Below, piece by piece: positions 53,533-62,330 of a DNA stretch of 64,000 nucleotides. The notes beneath the pieces were generated by a model that had not been told where the DNA came from, did not search any database, and saw nothing but the letters and a program-made list of their open reading frames with translations. Position numbers and translations under genes: made by a program. Source of the stretch: Rhodospirillaceae bacterium. GTDB taxonomy: Bacteria > Pseudomonadota > Alphaproteobacteria > SP197. Where the stretch lies: NCBI GenBank assembly GCA_002722885.1, contig PBNE01000006.1, positions 333,894-397,893 on the forward strand, given 5' to 3'. Position 1 is the stretch's first letter, and each line of letters starts with the position of its first letter.

Positions 53533-53853
53533 TTACTGACTGAAGGGCGAAAGAGCTTCTTCGGCGTTCTCAAGACAGGCGTCTTCGTAACCGGCAGTTT
53601 TGGCATCGTTGGCTTTGTTGCGCAGCGAGATGATCCTGTTGTTGATTTCCGGCTCCAGGGCGTCGCCTTCGGTGGCCATCAGTACGTCTAGCAGAACAAG
53701 CTGCTCGTCGCAGGTTGCTGCCAGGGCAGGAGAGGCCATCGCGACACTAAGGGTGGAGGCAAGGATCAAACGTTTCGAGATGGTTTTCTCCAGAATCGGA
53801 TCCGAGAATAATCGCTCGTGGGGAAATCTGGTCCGCGACGGCTCATACTGCAA
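53533..53853 (-). CDS. Small secreted protein with signal peptide
   Basis: The frame runs 106 codons from 53853. A clear signal peptide SKRLILASTLSVAMASPALA lies well inside, followed by a short mature part of about 56 residues with two Cys (ATCDEQ, EDACLENA) and mostly helical character. A perfect GGAG box stands six bases before an ATC codon at 53779-53781, directly ahead of SKRL, so an ATC start, or a mutated ATG, is possible. No family is recognised. Confidence 0.55.
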   Translation of the reverse strand: MQYEPSRTRFPHERLFSDPILEKTISKRLILASTLSVAMASPALAATCDEQLVLLDVLMATEGDALEPEINNRIISLRNKANDAKTAGYEDACLENAEEALSPFSQ

Positions 53854-53958
53854 GCGCAGATTGGGTGTTTCGCGTCACACCCGCTTGAATTCATTTGTGA
53901 GCGCCGTCACCATGCCGCGTGATTAACATTTGAGCCGTTAAAGTCGAAGGGGCATGTC

Positions 53959-55068
53959 ATGAAAACGTGCGCAGCCGTTGCACACAAGGCGGGCGAACCG
54001 CTGACGATCGAGGAGGTTGATCTTGAGGGACCTCGTGAAGGTGAGGTTCTGGTGGAGGTCAAGGCGACCGGCATCTGCCACACCGACGCGTTTACGTTGT
54101 CTGGTGATGATCCGGAGGGGATCTTTCCTGCCATCCTGGGACACGAGGGTGCCGGCGTGGTGGTCGATGTTGGCCCCAATGTCACCAGCCTCAAGAAGGG
54201 TGACCACGTCATTCCGCTCTACACGCCGGAATGCCGTCAGTGCGAGTACTGTACGTCGGGCAAGACAAACCTTTGCCAGGCGATCCGCGTGACACAGGGC
54301 CAGGGGCTGATGCCGGACGGCTCGAGCCGCTTTTCCATCGGTGGCGAAAAGATCTTCCACTACATGGGCACGTCGACCTTTGCGAACCACACCGTGGTTC
54401 CGGAAATCGCCCTGGCGAAGGTCCGTGAGGACGCGCCGTTCGACAAGATCTGCTACATCGGTTGCGGCGTGACCACGGGAATCGGTGCGGTGATCAACAC
54501 CGCCAAGGTGGAGCCCGGCAGCAACTGCGTGGTGTTTGGTCTCGGTGGTATTGGTCTCAATGTTATTCAGGGCCTGCGTCTGGCCGGTGCCGACATGATC
54601 GTCGGTGTTGACCTTAACCCAGCCCGTGAAGCCATGGGCAAGAAGTTCGGTATGACTGATTTCGTGAACCCGAAGGACATCGGTGGCGATGTTGTGGGCC
54701 ATCTGGTCGAGCTGACCAAGGGTGGTGCGGACTACAGCTTCGAATGCATCGGGAACGTCACAACCATGCGTCAGGCGCTTGAGTGTGCTCACAAGGGTTG
54801 GGGCGAATCAGTCATCATCGGTGTTGCGCCGGCGGGTGCCGAGATCTCGACCCGGCCGTTCCAGCTTGTGACCGGTCGCGTTTGGCGCGGCACGGCATTC
54901 GGTGGCGCCAAAGGCCGGACCGATGTGCCAAAGATTGTCGACTGGTACATGGACGGCAAGATTAACATCGATGACATGATCACCCACACCATGCCCCTGG
55001 AGGAAATCAACCACGGTTTCCACCTGATGCATGAAGGTGAATCGATCCGCAGCGTCGTGGTCTTCTGA
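53959..55068 (+). CDS. frmA: S-(hydroxymethyl)glutathione dehydrogenase (class III alcohol dehydrogenase)
   Basis: A 369-residue zinc alcohol dehydrogenase. [14 protein letters not shown] and [13 protein letters not shown] hold catalytic zinc ligands, [17 protein letters not shown] the four structural-zinc Cys, and [14 protein letters not shown] the NAD motif. It oxidises S-hydroxymethylglutathione, made from formaldehyde and glutathione, to S-formylglutathione. AAGGGG precedes ATG 53959. The hydrolase for the product follows two bases later. Confidence 0.96.
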   Translation: MKTCAAVAHKAGEPLTIEEVDLEGPREGEVLVEVKATGICHTDAFTLSGDDPEGIFPAILGHEGAGVVVDVGPNVTSLKKGDHVIPLYTPECRQCEYCTSGKTNLCQAIRVTQGQGLMPDGSSRFSIGGEKIFHYMGTSTFANHTVVPEIALAKVREDAPFDKICYIGCGVTTGIGAVINTAKVEPGSNCVVFGLGGIGLNVIQGLRLAGADMIVGVDLNPAREAMGKKFGMTDFVNPKDIGGDVVGHLVELTKGGADYSFECIGNVTTMRQALECAHKGWGESVIIGVAPAGAEISTRPFQLVTGRVWRGTAFGGAKGRTDVPKIVDWYMDGKINIDDMITHTMPLEEINHGFHLMHEGESIRSVVVF

Positions 55069-55070
55069 TC

Positions 55071-55913
55071 GTGGCTGTGTTTGAGGCGGTTTCCGAGAAC
55101 CGGTGTTTCGGCGGCGTGCAGGGCGTTTATCGTCATGATTCCGCCGAAATCGGTCTGCCCATGCAACTGGCGGTATACCGCCCCGCAGTAGCAGAGTCAG
55201 ACAGGGTGCCGGTGCTGTTCTATCTTTCCGGCCTGACCTGTACGGAAGAGAATTTTACGATCAAGGCTGGCGCCCAGCGCTACGCGGCCGAGCATGGCAT
55301 CATGGTCGTGGCACCCGATACCAGTCCGCGAGACACCGGAATCGCAGGTGAGGAAGATGACTGGGCTTTCGGCACCGGCGCCGGCTTCTACCTTGATGCC
55401 ACGGCCGAGCCGTGGTCCCGGCACTATCGGATGGAGAGCTACATCACGCGGGAATTGCCCAGCCTGATCCTCAACGCCTTTCCTGGCGACGGCGACAGAA
55501 TGGGTGTGTTGGGTCATTCCATGGGAGGCCACGGGGCGTTGTCCCTCAGCCTGAAGAACCCTGGCATGTTCAAAACGGTGTCGGCGTTTGCTCCGATGAA
55601 CTCGCTGATGAACTGTGAGCCTGGCGTCAACGCGCTGACTGGCTATCTCGGTGAGGATCGTGAGGCTTGGCGCCGGAACGATGTGGTCGACCTGATCGAG
55701 CAGGGGCATCGTTGTCCGCCGATCCTGGTTGATCAGGGCTCTGTTGATGAGTTTCTGCCGAACCTGCTGCCAGAAAAACTCCAGGCAGCGTGCAATGCGG
55801 CGGGACAGCCCCTCGAACTCCGCATGCAGGAAGGCTACGACCACAGCTACTGGTTTGTGCAGAGCTTCATGGCTGATCATTTTGCCCATCACGCAGCAAC
55901 TCTTTGCCGCTGA
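55071..55913 (+). CDS. fghA: S-formylglutathione hydrolase
   Basis: A 280-residue alpha/beta hydrolase from GTG 55071. The nucleophile Ser is in VLGHSMGGHGAL (about 146), with VLFYLSGLTCTEENF and the C-terminal EGYDHSYWFVQSFMADH carrying the catalytic His. It releases formate and glutathione. The start is two bases after the frmA stop, a complete formaldehyde detoxification operon. Confidence 0.96.
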   Translation: MAVFEAVSENRCFGGVQGVYRHDSAEIGLPMQLAVYRPAVAESDRVPVLFYLSGLTCTEENFTIKAGAQRYAAEHGIMVVAPDTSPRDTGIAGEEDDWAFGTGAGFYLDATAEPWSRHYRMESYITRELPSLILNAFPGDGDRMGVLGHSMGGHGALSLSLKNPGMFKTVSAFAPMNSLMNCEPGVNALTGYLGEDREAWRRNDVVDLIEQGHRCPPILVDQGSVDEFLPNLLPEKLQAACNAAGQPLELRMQEGYDHSYWFVQSFMADHFAHHAATLCR

Positions 55914-56715
55914 TCCGGTGTCTCATCTCTGGTCTTGTTTTCCTGCTTCTGGCGGCATGTTCGGTTGCGGCGCCCGATAACGAGGCCGTGTAGTTCGACA
56001 GCGCCAGTCCGCGCTTTATCGATGGACTATTCTCGGGAGAGCAGTTACCGGACGTGCGGTTGTCGGGTCGTCTGATCGTTCCTGATACTCGGCCTCCTTG
56101 GCCGGCCGTTGTGATGCTGCATAGTGCCTCGGGGAGGGGTGCTATCGACTGGGCCTACGCTGAGTTGTTGATGTGGGAGGGCGTTGTCGTGCTTGTGGTC
56201 GACAGCTTCTCGCCGCGCGGTGTCTATCGGACCGTTGATGACCAGACCAGAGTCAGTGCTTCGGCTATGATCCTGGATGCCTTTGCGGCGTGTGATGTCC
56301 TTGCCTAAGATCCCAGGATTGATCCGAACAAGATCGCTGTCCTCGGCTTTTCCAAGGGTGGGATTGCTGCGGTCTACTTGGCCATTGAGGGTGTGCGTCG
56401 TGCTGCGGGTGGCCAGCCTTTTACCGCTCATGTTGCTCACTATACCTGGTGCGGCACGCGTTCGATCATCCTGCGCTTTCGGTGCTGGGCTGGGTGGCGG
56501 TCACCGGCATGATTCGCGGCGATTGTCTGATTGAGGAACAGGCCGACGGATCGTTCCTGGAGACGACCAGCAGGTTGGAGGCCACTGGCGAGAATCTCGC
56601 TGAGATGCTGGAGACCTGTGGTCGTCGTGGCGCTGATGCCGGCGGCGACAGCGATGCGGCAGCCTTGGCTCGGCAACGCTTGATTATGTTTCTGTCTGAC
56701 AATTTACGGCTGTAG
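55914..56715 (+). pseudogene. Dienelactone hydrolase family lipoprotein, broken
   Basis: Directly after fghA a lipoprotein signal reads LVFLLLAACSVAAPDNEAV, then TAG (55991-55993), then in the same frame FDSASPRFIDGLF, AVVMLHSASGRGAIDWAY and VVVLVVDSFSPRGVYR. A TAA (56306-56308) follows in the same frame, before DPRIDPNKIAVLGFSKGGIA with the nucleophile region. A frame change and loss of sequence follow; the last part (56449-56715) reads HAFDHPAL and GDCLIEEQADGSF, the dienelactone hydrolase C-terminus. Two stops plus a frameshift make this a pseudogene. Confidence 0.85.
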
Positions 56716-56721
56716 ATCTCA

Positions 56722-56733
56722 TCAAGTACTTGA
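56722..56733. promoter_or_regulatory. Perfect 12-base palindrome upstream of hsp20 promoter
   Basis: TCAAGTACTTGA is a perfect palindrome overlapping the -35 element of the predicted heat-shock promoter (56729-56734). It could be an operator, but a chance match cannot be excluded and no regulator is known here. Confidence 0.25.
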
Positions 56734-56757
56734 AATCGTGTAACAATCCCCCCACAT
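56729..56757 (+). promoter_or_regulatory. Putative sigma-32 (RpoH) heat-shock promoter
   Basis: CTTGAA (56729-56734) and a CCCC-rich -10 element (CCCCACAT, 56750-56757) are about 15 bases apart. This fits the RpoH consensus CTTGAA-N13-17-CCCCATNT. It lies about 125 bases before the hsp20 start, leaving a long structured leader. Confidence 0.6.
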
Positions 56758-56765
56758 CGTGAGTG

Positions 56766-56879
56766 CTGGCGCCATTGTGGGCCAGTGCGTTTGATCGTCG
56801 ACTCAATCAGGCCCTTCGGGCTGAGTGAGGGCGAACAGCGCCCAAAAACTGTCTGCTCGCTCGTGTGAGGAGAATGGAC
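56766..56879 (+). promoter_or_regulatory. ROSE-like RNA thermometer in the hsp20 leader
   Basis: Four successive hairpins can form: CTGGC/GCCAG (56766-56785), TCAGGCCC/GGGCTGA (56807-56824, with a bulged G), GGGCG/CGCCC (56829-56843) and a last hairpin CTCGCTC-GTGT-GAGGAG (56856-56872). The last one masks the Shine-Dalgarno GAGGAG, with a single bulged G opposite it, inside TCGCT, which matches the U(U/C)GCU motif of ROSE elements. ROSE elements melt on heat and free the ribosome site of small heat-shock genes in alphaproteobacteria. Confidence 0.65.
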
Positions 56880-57320
56880 ATGTCACGTATGACAACGTTC
56901 GATAGCCCCATGCTATTGGGGTTCGATCATGTGGAACGCATGCTCGATCGCATCGCGAAAGCATCGAACGACGGCTATCCCCCCTACAACATCGAACAGA
57001 TCGATAAGTCCGGCCTGCGGATCACGCTTGCGGTTGCCGGCTTCTCGATGGACGACCTCTCTGTGACCCTCGAAGACAACCAGCTCGCTATTCGCGGTAA
57101 GCAGGTTGATGACAGTGACAGCAAGACATACTTGCATCGCGGCATTGCCGCGCGGCAGTTCGTCAAGACGTTTCTGTTGGCTGAAGGTATGGAAGTTGTC
57201 GATGCGACACTCGAGTGCGGCCTTCTTCATGTCGATCTAGAACGTCCGCTACCTGAGGTCAGGCACAGAACGATCAAGATCAAGTCGCTTGATTACGATG
57301 TGTCGGAATCGAGCGGGTAA
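56880..57320 (+). CDS. Small heat-shock protein (Hsp20/alpha-crystallin)
   Basis: A 146-residue protein from ATG 56880 (MSRMTTFDSPMLLGFDHVER). The alpha-crystallin domain (about 42-130) has YNIEQIDKSGLRITLAVAGF, DLSVTLEDNQLAIRGKQ and the GxL-type GLLHVDLER. It forms oligomers that hold unfolding proteins. ATG 56880 is favoured because GAGGAG lies seven bases upstream. It has a heat-shock promoter and an RNA thermometer in its leader. DUF1150 follows. Confidence 0.93.
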   Translation: MSRMTTFDSPMLLGFDHVERMLDRIAKASNDGYPPYNIEQIDKSGLRITLAVAGFSMDDLSVTLEDNQLAIRGKQVDDSDSKTYLHRGIAARQFVKTFLLAEGMEVVDATLECGLLHVDLERPLPEVRHRTIKIKSLDYDVSESSG

Positions 57321-57381
57321 AGTCGCTGAGAGCAGAGATTACGACACACCTCACGCCACCGACGGGTGAAGGAGATTCGAC

Positions 57382-57609
57382 ATGTCGAACAGCAGTTCGG
57401 AACAGGCTCGTGAAACCGGCCTTACGGCAGACGCATTCGCTGCCATGGGAACGCCAAATCTTGCCTACATAGCCTTGGTCGTCACCGAAGAAATGCGGGG
57501 ATACGGCATCCACTCTGCCGAAGGCCAGCTTCTTGCCGTGCTTGGTTCCCGGGACGTTGCCTTCGCGGCCGCGCGCCAGAACAATCTTGATCCGGTCAGC
57601 GTTCATTAG
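57382..57609 (+). CDS. DUF1150 family small protein
   Basis: A 75-residue protein. MGTPNLAYIALVVTEEMRGYGIHSAEG and AFAAARQNNLDPVSVH match DUF1150, which usually follows an hsp20 gene in alphaproteobacteria, here 61 bases downstream. GGAGA lies eight bases upstream of ATG 57382. The function is unknown; cotranscription suggests a heat-stress role. Confidence 0.88.
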   Translation: MSNSSSEQARETGLTADAFAAMGTPNLAYIALVVTEEMRGYGIHSAEGQLLAVLGSRDVAFAAARQNNLDPVSVH

Positions 57610-57635
57610 TCGAGACATCTTGATTCGGTCAGCGT
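57584..57635 (+). repeat. Short direct repeat at the DUF1150 end
   Basis: ATCTTGATCCGGTCAGCGT (57584-57602) recurs as ATCTTGATTCGGTCAGCGT (57617-57635) with one mismatch and a 33-base offset. The second copy lies after the stop. It looks like a local duplication of the DUF1150 C-terminus (LDPVSV, then LDSVSV). Confidence 0.6.
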
Positions 57636-57647
57636 GCGCTTGCACGC
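57632..57647 (+). terminator. Hairpin downstream of DUF1150, possible transcript end
   Basis: GCGTGC-GCTT-GCACGC is a perfect six-base-pair hairpin with a tetraloop, 23 bases after the DUF1150 stop. There is no T-run after it, so intrinsic termination is doubtful; it may instead stabilise the 3' end. Confidence 0.3.
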
Positions 57648-57729
57648 GCTCCGGGAGCATCCGATAGTTCGCGCCTGCAGAAGAGGCGGATCTGAACGTG
57701 TTGTTGTGTGATTTGCCGGAAGCTGACCG

Positions 57730-58584
57730 GTGAAGGATCGTCCGGTCCTCGGTATCGCCTATGCCAACGCCGCGATGCTGGTCTATGCGATCCATGACAG
57801 CAGCATCAAGGCGCTTTCGGGCGGCTATCCAGTCTTCCAGTCTCAGTTCTTTCGAGCGGCCATCATTTTCAGCGGAGCCTTATTGCTGCTGGCCCTGACA
57901 AAGCGCAGACACCTGATTCGTCCGCGTCGGCCTGATCTCATCGCATTTCGGGGATTTTCCGGGCTTGTTGGCTTCGGCCTCTATTTTCTCGGCCTGGCCC
58001 ATCTTCCCCTTGTCGATACCTATGCGTTGTTCCTGACCGCCCCACTGATGATCGCGCTTCTGGGAACGGTGATCCTGAAGGAGCGGCTAAGCCCAATCGG
58101 CTGGTTCGCCATGGGTCTTGGATTTGTCGGCGTGCTTGTACTTTTGCGTCCGGGGCCAGAAGGATTTTCGGTCTGGGGCCTGGCGATCCTCGGTGCAGCG
58201 GCCATCTATGCGTTGTCGATGGTCGCAACACGCGAGATGGCAAAGACAGATGCCAGTCTGACCATTGTGGGATGGGCGGCGCTGTTTAGCATTGTTGTTC
58301 TTGCACCGTTTCAGCCTTTCATATGGGTCGCGCCGGATGGCGGCGATCTCATGCTGATGATCGGCCTGGGCGTCACCGCCATGACGGCACAGGCCCTTAC
58401 GGCACAGGCCTATGCCCATGCGCCGACAGCAATTGTTGCACCCTTCGACTATGTCGCGCTGCTTTACATCGGCCTGATCAGTTGGTTCGTCTTTGATCAG
58501 CCGCCCGACTGGTACACTGCTGCGGGTGCGGCTCTCCTGGTGACCAGCGGTCTCATCGTCCTGCACGAGGCGCACAAGGCCTGA
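57730..58584 (+). CDS. EamA/DMT family transporter
   Basis: A 284-residue membrane protein from GTG 57730 with about ten predicted helices. GIAYANAAMLVYAIHDSSIK opens the first EamA repeat and GPEGFSVWGLAILGAAAIYALS the second; the motif APFDYVALLYIGLISWFVFD is shared with the next gene. The substrate is unknown. Confidence 0.9.
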   Translation: MKDRPVLGIAYANAAMLVYAIHDSSIKALSGGYPVFQSQFFRAAIIFSGALLLLALTKRRHLIRPRRPDLIAFRGFSGLVGFGLYFLGLAHLPLVDTYALFLTAPLMIALLGTVILKERLSPIGWFAMGLGFVGVLVLLRPGPEGFSVWGLAILGAAAIYALSMVATREMAKTDASLTIVGWAALFSIVVLAPFQPFIWVAPDGGDLMLMIGLGVTAMTAQALTAQAYAHAPTAIVAPFDYVALLYIGLISWFVFDQPPDWYTAAGAALLVTSGLIVLHEAHKA

Positions 58585-58643
58585 GTTGGAATCGCCGCTT
58601 CAGGCACGGTTGCGCAGCCGAGGGAACCGTTATAGGGCCAACC

Positions 58644-59579
58644 ATGGCTCCGCCCAACACCCCCTCTTCGTCATCAACAGAGTCGCCCGCGGTCGCGATT
58701 TTCCTGATCTCGCTGTCGATTCTGTGCTTTGGCCTTTCGGATGCCTTGGTGAAATGGATCGCTGACGTCTACGACGCCACGCAAATCATCATGATCCGAA
58801 GCATTGTAGCGTTGCCGCTTATCGCCATTCTTCTGTCGCGCTCTGTTGCCTGGGGTCGCCTGCGTGAGGTTCAACAGGGCTGGCTGGTGTCGCGGGTTGT
58901 GTTCGGCTCGATGTCGTTTGTCACCTTCATCCAGGCGCTCAAGTTCTTGCCTTTGGCCGAAACCATTGCGGTGTCGTTTGCCGGCCCCCTGTTCATCACG
59001 GCCTTGAGCGTACCTTTGCTGCGCGAGAAGGTGGGCGCCCGTCGCTGGGCAGCAGTCGTGGCCGGGCTGATTGGCGTTGTGATCATCATGCGACCGGGTG
59101 CCGGTGTGTTTCAGCCTGCGGCTCTGTGGGCGCTGGGCTCTGCCGTTCTCTACGCACTCGCAGCCATCTCGACACGAAAACTGGCTATGAAGACTCCGAC
59201 AGCTGTGATCCTGGCCTGGGTCAACTTCTACGTCCTTCTGATCATGGCGGCCGGTGTTGTTGCGTTCGACACCTGGGTCATCCCCAGCCTTGAGGATCTT
59301 GTGTTCCTGATCAGCATTGGGCTTGCGAGCACGGTCGGCCAGTATCTCGGCGTCGAAGCTTATCGCCGTGCTCAGCCCTCGATGCTGGCACCGTTCGACT
59401 ACACGGCACTGGTTTGGGGCGCTTTGCTGGGCTTGATGATCTGGCATGAGATTCCCAGTTGGAGCCTGGTTGCCGGCTCAGCGGTCCTGGTCGCCAGTGG
59501 TCTCTACATTCTGCACCGCGAGACGGTGCGTTCCAGCCGGGCAGTGACCGGCTGGCGCGGCCTGCGTCGCTGGCGCTGA
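58644..59579 (+). CDS. EamA/DMT family transporter
   Basis: A 311-residue membrane protein of the RhaT/EamA fold. SLSILCFGLSDALVKWIADV opens repeat one; ALGSAVLYALAAISTRKLAM and APFDYTALVWGALLGLMIWH fall in repeat two. It shares the APFDY motif and layout with the preceding gene, 59 bases away, so the two are probably diverged duplicates. The C-terminus is short and basic (RGLRRWR). Confidence 0.9.
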   Translation: MAPPNTPSSSSTESPAVAIFLISLSILCFGLSDALVKWIADVYDATQIIMIRSIVALPLIAILLSRSVAWGRLREVQQGWLVSRVVFGSMSFVTFIQALKFLPLAETIAVSFAGPLFITALSVPLLREKVGARRWAAVVAGLIGVVIIMRPGAGVFQPAALWALGSAVLYALAAISTRKLAMKTPTAVILAWVNFYVLLIMAAGVVAFDTWVIPSLEDLVFLISIGLASTVGQYLGVEAYRRAQPSMLAPFDYTALVWGALLGLMIWHEIPSWSLVAGSAVLVASGLYILHRETVRSSRAVTGWRGLRRWR

Positions 59580-59589
59580 CCTTACGCCT

Positions 59590-60582
59590 TCAGGGGAGCT
59601 CGATGGTTGCCGTGATCGTGTCGACCACGATCATCTCGCTCCCCGATGGTCGCAAGAGTTGCGCGACCCGGGAATAGTGACCGGTCGGCCATCCGGGGTC
59701 CGACGAGCGGCGGCCGGCAAAGAGAAACTGCGTTGCCCGGTCGCGTTTCAGCGTCACCACGTTGGTCGTTTTGTCGAGGTCTGCAGGGAAACTGAGTTTC
59801 AGGTTGATCTCGTCGCCTTCCAGAACGCCGAAGAACTCCACCCAAAACACCAGGGCCGGTGCATTTTCAGTCAGTAGGAATTCCGCGTAGTCTCCGTCTT
59901 TGACTTTCCCGCTGCAAATCCCGCCTGAAGGCCGCCGCCGGATAGGTAGGGCAGCCGGTTGAGTGACTGGGTGCTCCAAACTGGCGAGACGCTTTCTCCG
60001 CATGCGTAGTCGTCTGTCACACCCACGTAGGGGTCGAGCTTCTGATCTTCGTAGCTGACAGAAAGGTGAAGATGCGGAAAGTCCGCATTTCCGGACATGC
60101 CGACAAAGCCGAGAGCCTGCCCTGTCTCGACTCGCTCACCGACGTTAACACGCACGCTCCCCTTCATAATGTGGGCGTACTGTGTCGCCCAGCCGTCACC
60201 GTGGTTGATTCGCACGCCATTCCCCGCATCGCGTCCGTCCAGAGAATCCCGCCCGATCGTGCTGACCCTGACATCATCCATCGAGTCGCGAATGCCGACG
60301 ACTTCGTCTGATGTGGCAGCCAGGACCGGCACACCAGCCTCCATCTGTTCGATCGAGAGCAACCTGATGTCTGTGCCACCGTGGGTGTCATAGACGAGGG
60401 GACCGCACATGAAGTCGACCGCCCCGGGCCCCTGGATCGTGGTCGAAGAAGTTCTGGATGAAGAAGTCTTCGCCGACGGTGCAGTCAGCAGGCTTGTCCA
60501 GAACGGGCGAGTCGGCATCAGTCGGCAAAGCCTACAACAGCGAGATCAGTGTGGTGAGGGCGGATGCAGTTCGCTGTGCCAT
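59590..60582 (-). pseudogene. M23 family metallopeptidase, three lesions
   Basis: ATG 60582 overlaps the chvG stop (TAATG). The frame reads [16 protein letters not shown], then TAG, then in frame ALPTDADSPVLDKPADCTV and GEDFFIQNFFDHDPG. A second lesion (one G too many near 60427-60436) shifts to GAVDFMCGPLVYDTHGGTDI. The LytM core GNGVRINHGDGWATQYAHIM and HLHLSVSYED, with the zinc His, is intact. A third shift near 59905-59935 leads to KDGDYAEFLLTENAPALVFW and a C-terminal domain. It would be a secreted peptidoglycan endopeptidase. Confidence 0.85.
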
Positions 60583-62330
60583 TACGCACCGCGCCGGGCG
60601 GGCAGGCGGATCCTAAAGCAGGCGCCTTCGGGCGCATCGGGATCGTCGCCGAGGTTTGAGGCCTTCAACGTGCCACCGTGCGCCTCGATGATCTGACGAG
60701 AGATACTCAGGCCCAGTCCGGAATGTGTTCCGAACTTCTCGCTGCTCGGACGGTCGCTGTAGAAGCGTTTAAAGATCTCGTCTTCCTTGCCTTTCGTGAT
60801 ACCGGGACCCTGGTCGGAAATCCTGACGTCAATCCAGCGTTCACTGGCGGTGCATGTGATCGTCACAGTGCCGTCTTCCGGACTGAATGACCGGGCGTTC
60901 GTCAACAGGTTGCGGATGACCTGTACCAGCCTGTCCTCGACACCCTGTACCATGAAGCGTCCCGCGACCTCCTCGCGATCCAGTTCGGGGCCCAGCTCCA
61001 GAAAGGGCCCGTCTTCGCCCCAGGTGGTGCGCAGCACGGTTGCGAGCGCCTCAAGCAATTGACCGAGGTCGACAGGTTCGGTCGTTGCGCGGCTCAATTC
61101 GGCATCCAAGCGTGAGGCATCGGAGATATCGGTGATCAGCCGGTCGATACGGCGCAGATCGTCCGTTGCAATGCGCATCAGCGTCTTGCGCCGATCCTCG
61201 TCCTCGATCTTCGGAAGCGTCTCAACCGCGCTCTTGAGTGAGGAAAGCGGATTCTTGATTTCGTGAGCTACATCGGCGGCAAACTGCTCGGTCGCGGTCA
61301 TGCGCTGTTCCAGGGCATGGGTCATGTCGATCAGGGCTCGTGAGAGTTCGCCGATCTCGTCGCCCCGTGCACCGAAGTCGGGAATTGATTCTGCTTCACC
61401 ATAACCGAATCGCACGTCATCGGCGGCTTCGGCCAGCCGCCGAATGGGTCGCGCGATGGTGCTGGCGAGATAGAGCGACAGCAGAACAGTGGCGACAAAG
61501 GCGATCAGGGCAAGAACCAGAATATCGCTGCGGACAGCGCGCAGTTCCGCTTCCACATCGTCGAGATTCGATGACAGGAGTAGGACACCCTGGACCTGGC
61601 GGTAGTGGCTGACGGGAACGGCGACCGTGAGCATAAGGCCATCGCGCCCGGCATCCCGCAAGGCATGGTCGATCTCACCGACCAGGGCCTGACTCAGTTC
61701 TGAATAGTGATCGGCTTTCTGATCAGCCCGTTCAATGTAGGGTTCATAGGCACTGAAAACGGGTACAATCCCCAGGACCATAAGGTCGACCTTGCGCAAC
61801 CATCCCTCGACGCCGGCCTCGTCTCCGGGTGGCGGAAGAATCTCGGACTGCACAAGCCCGCCGACGCCGATCAATTCGCGGCTGTCGGCAATCAATTCAC
61901 CTGTTGCCTGGAACAATCTGGCGCGGGTGCCGCCGGCAACCACAACACGTCGGATGAGTGATCGTGCCTGGGTTCCCATGATGTGGGTGATGGGCGGCTG
62001 GGTTGCGTCGTCGAGACCGACGGCAACGACGGTTTCACCGAGCGCGCCCGCAATCACCTGACCGTGAGTCGACAAGGAATCGATCTTTGCTGCGATCAGA
62101 CCTTCACGATAGTTGTCGAGATAGAGCAGACCGGCCAGGAACAAGGCGAGCGGCACGAGGTTGATGGCAAGAAGCTTGCGCGTGAGAGTCTGCGTCGGAC
62201 GGCGATCGAGCGCATCAGCCTCGGCATCTTCCGGCCGGCTGTCGCTGTTCGTGCGCCCGTCATCCTTTGCGGCCCCCTGAAAGCCGGTCAGACGAGGCTC
62301 ACGCCTCCTTATACCGATAGCCGGCGCCAT
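60582..62330 (-). CDS. chvG: Sensor histidine kinase, ChvG/ExoS-like
   Basis: A 582-residue membrane kinase. An N-terminal membrane helix ([20 protein letters not shown]), a periplasmic sensor (about 80-270), a second helix ([20 protein letters not shown]), a HAMP domain, the H-box [20 protein letters not shown] and the ATPase with [18 protein letters not shown] and [13 protein letters not shown] chose ATG 62330, which overlaps chvI by 32 bases; later starts would be non-canonical. ChvG senses acidity or envelope stress in relatives. It is translated after chvI. Confidence 0.88.
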   Translation of the reverse strand: MAPAIGIRRREPRLTGFQGAAKDDGRTNSDSRPEDAEADALDRRPTQTLTRKLLAINLVPLALFLAGLLYLDNYREGLIAAKIDSLSTHGQVIAGALGETVVAVGLDDATQPPITHIMGTQARSLIRRVVVAGGTRARLFQATGELIADSRELIGVGGLVQSEILPPPGDEAGVEGWLRKVDLMVLGIVPVFSAYEPYIERADQKADHYSELSQALVGEIDHALRDAGRDGLMLTVAVPVSHYRQVQGVLLLSSNLDDVEAELRAVRSDILVLALIAFVATVLLSLYLASTIARPIRRLAEAADDVRFGYGEAESIPDFGARGDEIGELSRALIDMTHALEQRMTATEQFAADVAHEIKNPLSSLKSAVETLPKIEDEDRRKTLMRIATDDLRRIDRLITDISDASRLDAELSRATTEPVDLGQLLEALATVLRTTWGEDGPFLELGPELDREEVAGRFMVQGVEDRLVQVIRNLLTNARSFSPEDGTVTITCTASERWIDVRISDQGPGITKGKEDEIFKRFYSDRPSSEKFGTHSGLGLSISRQIIEAHGGTLKASNLGDDPDAPEGACFRIRLPARRGA

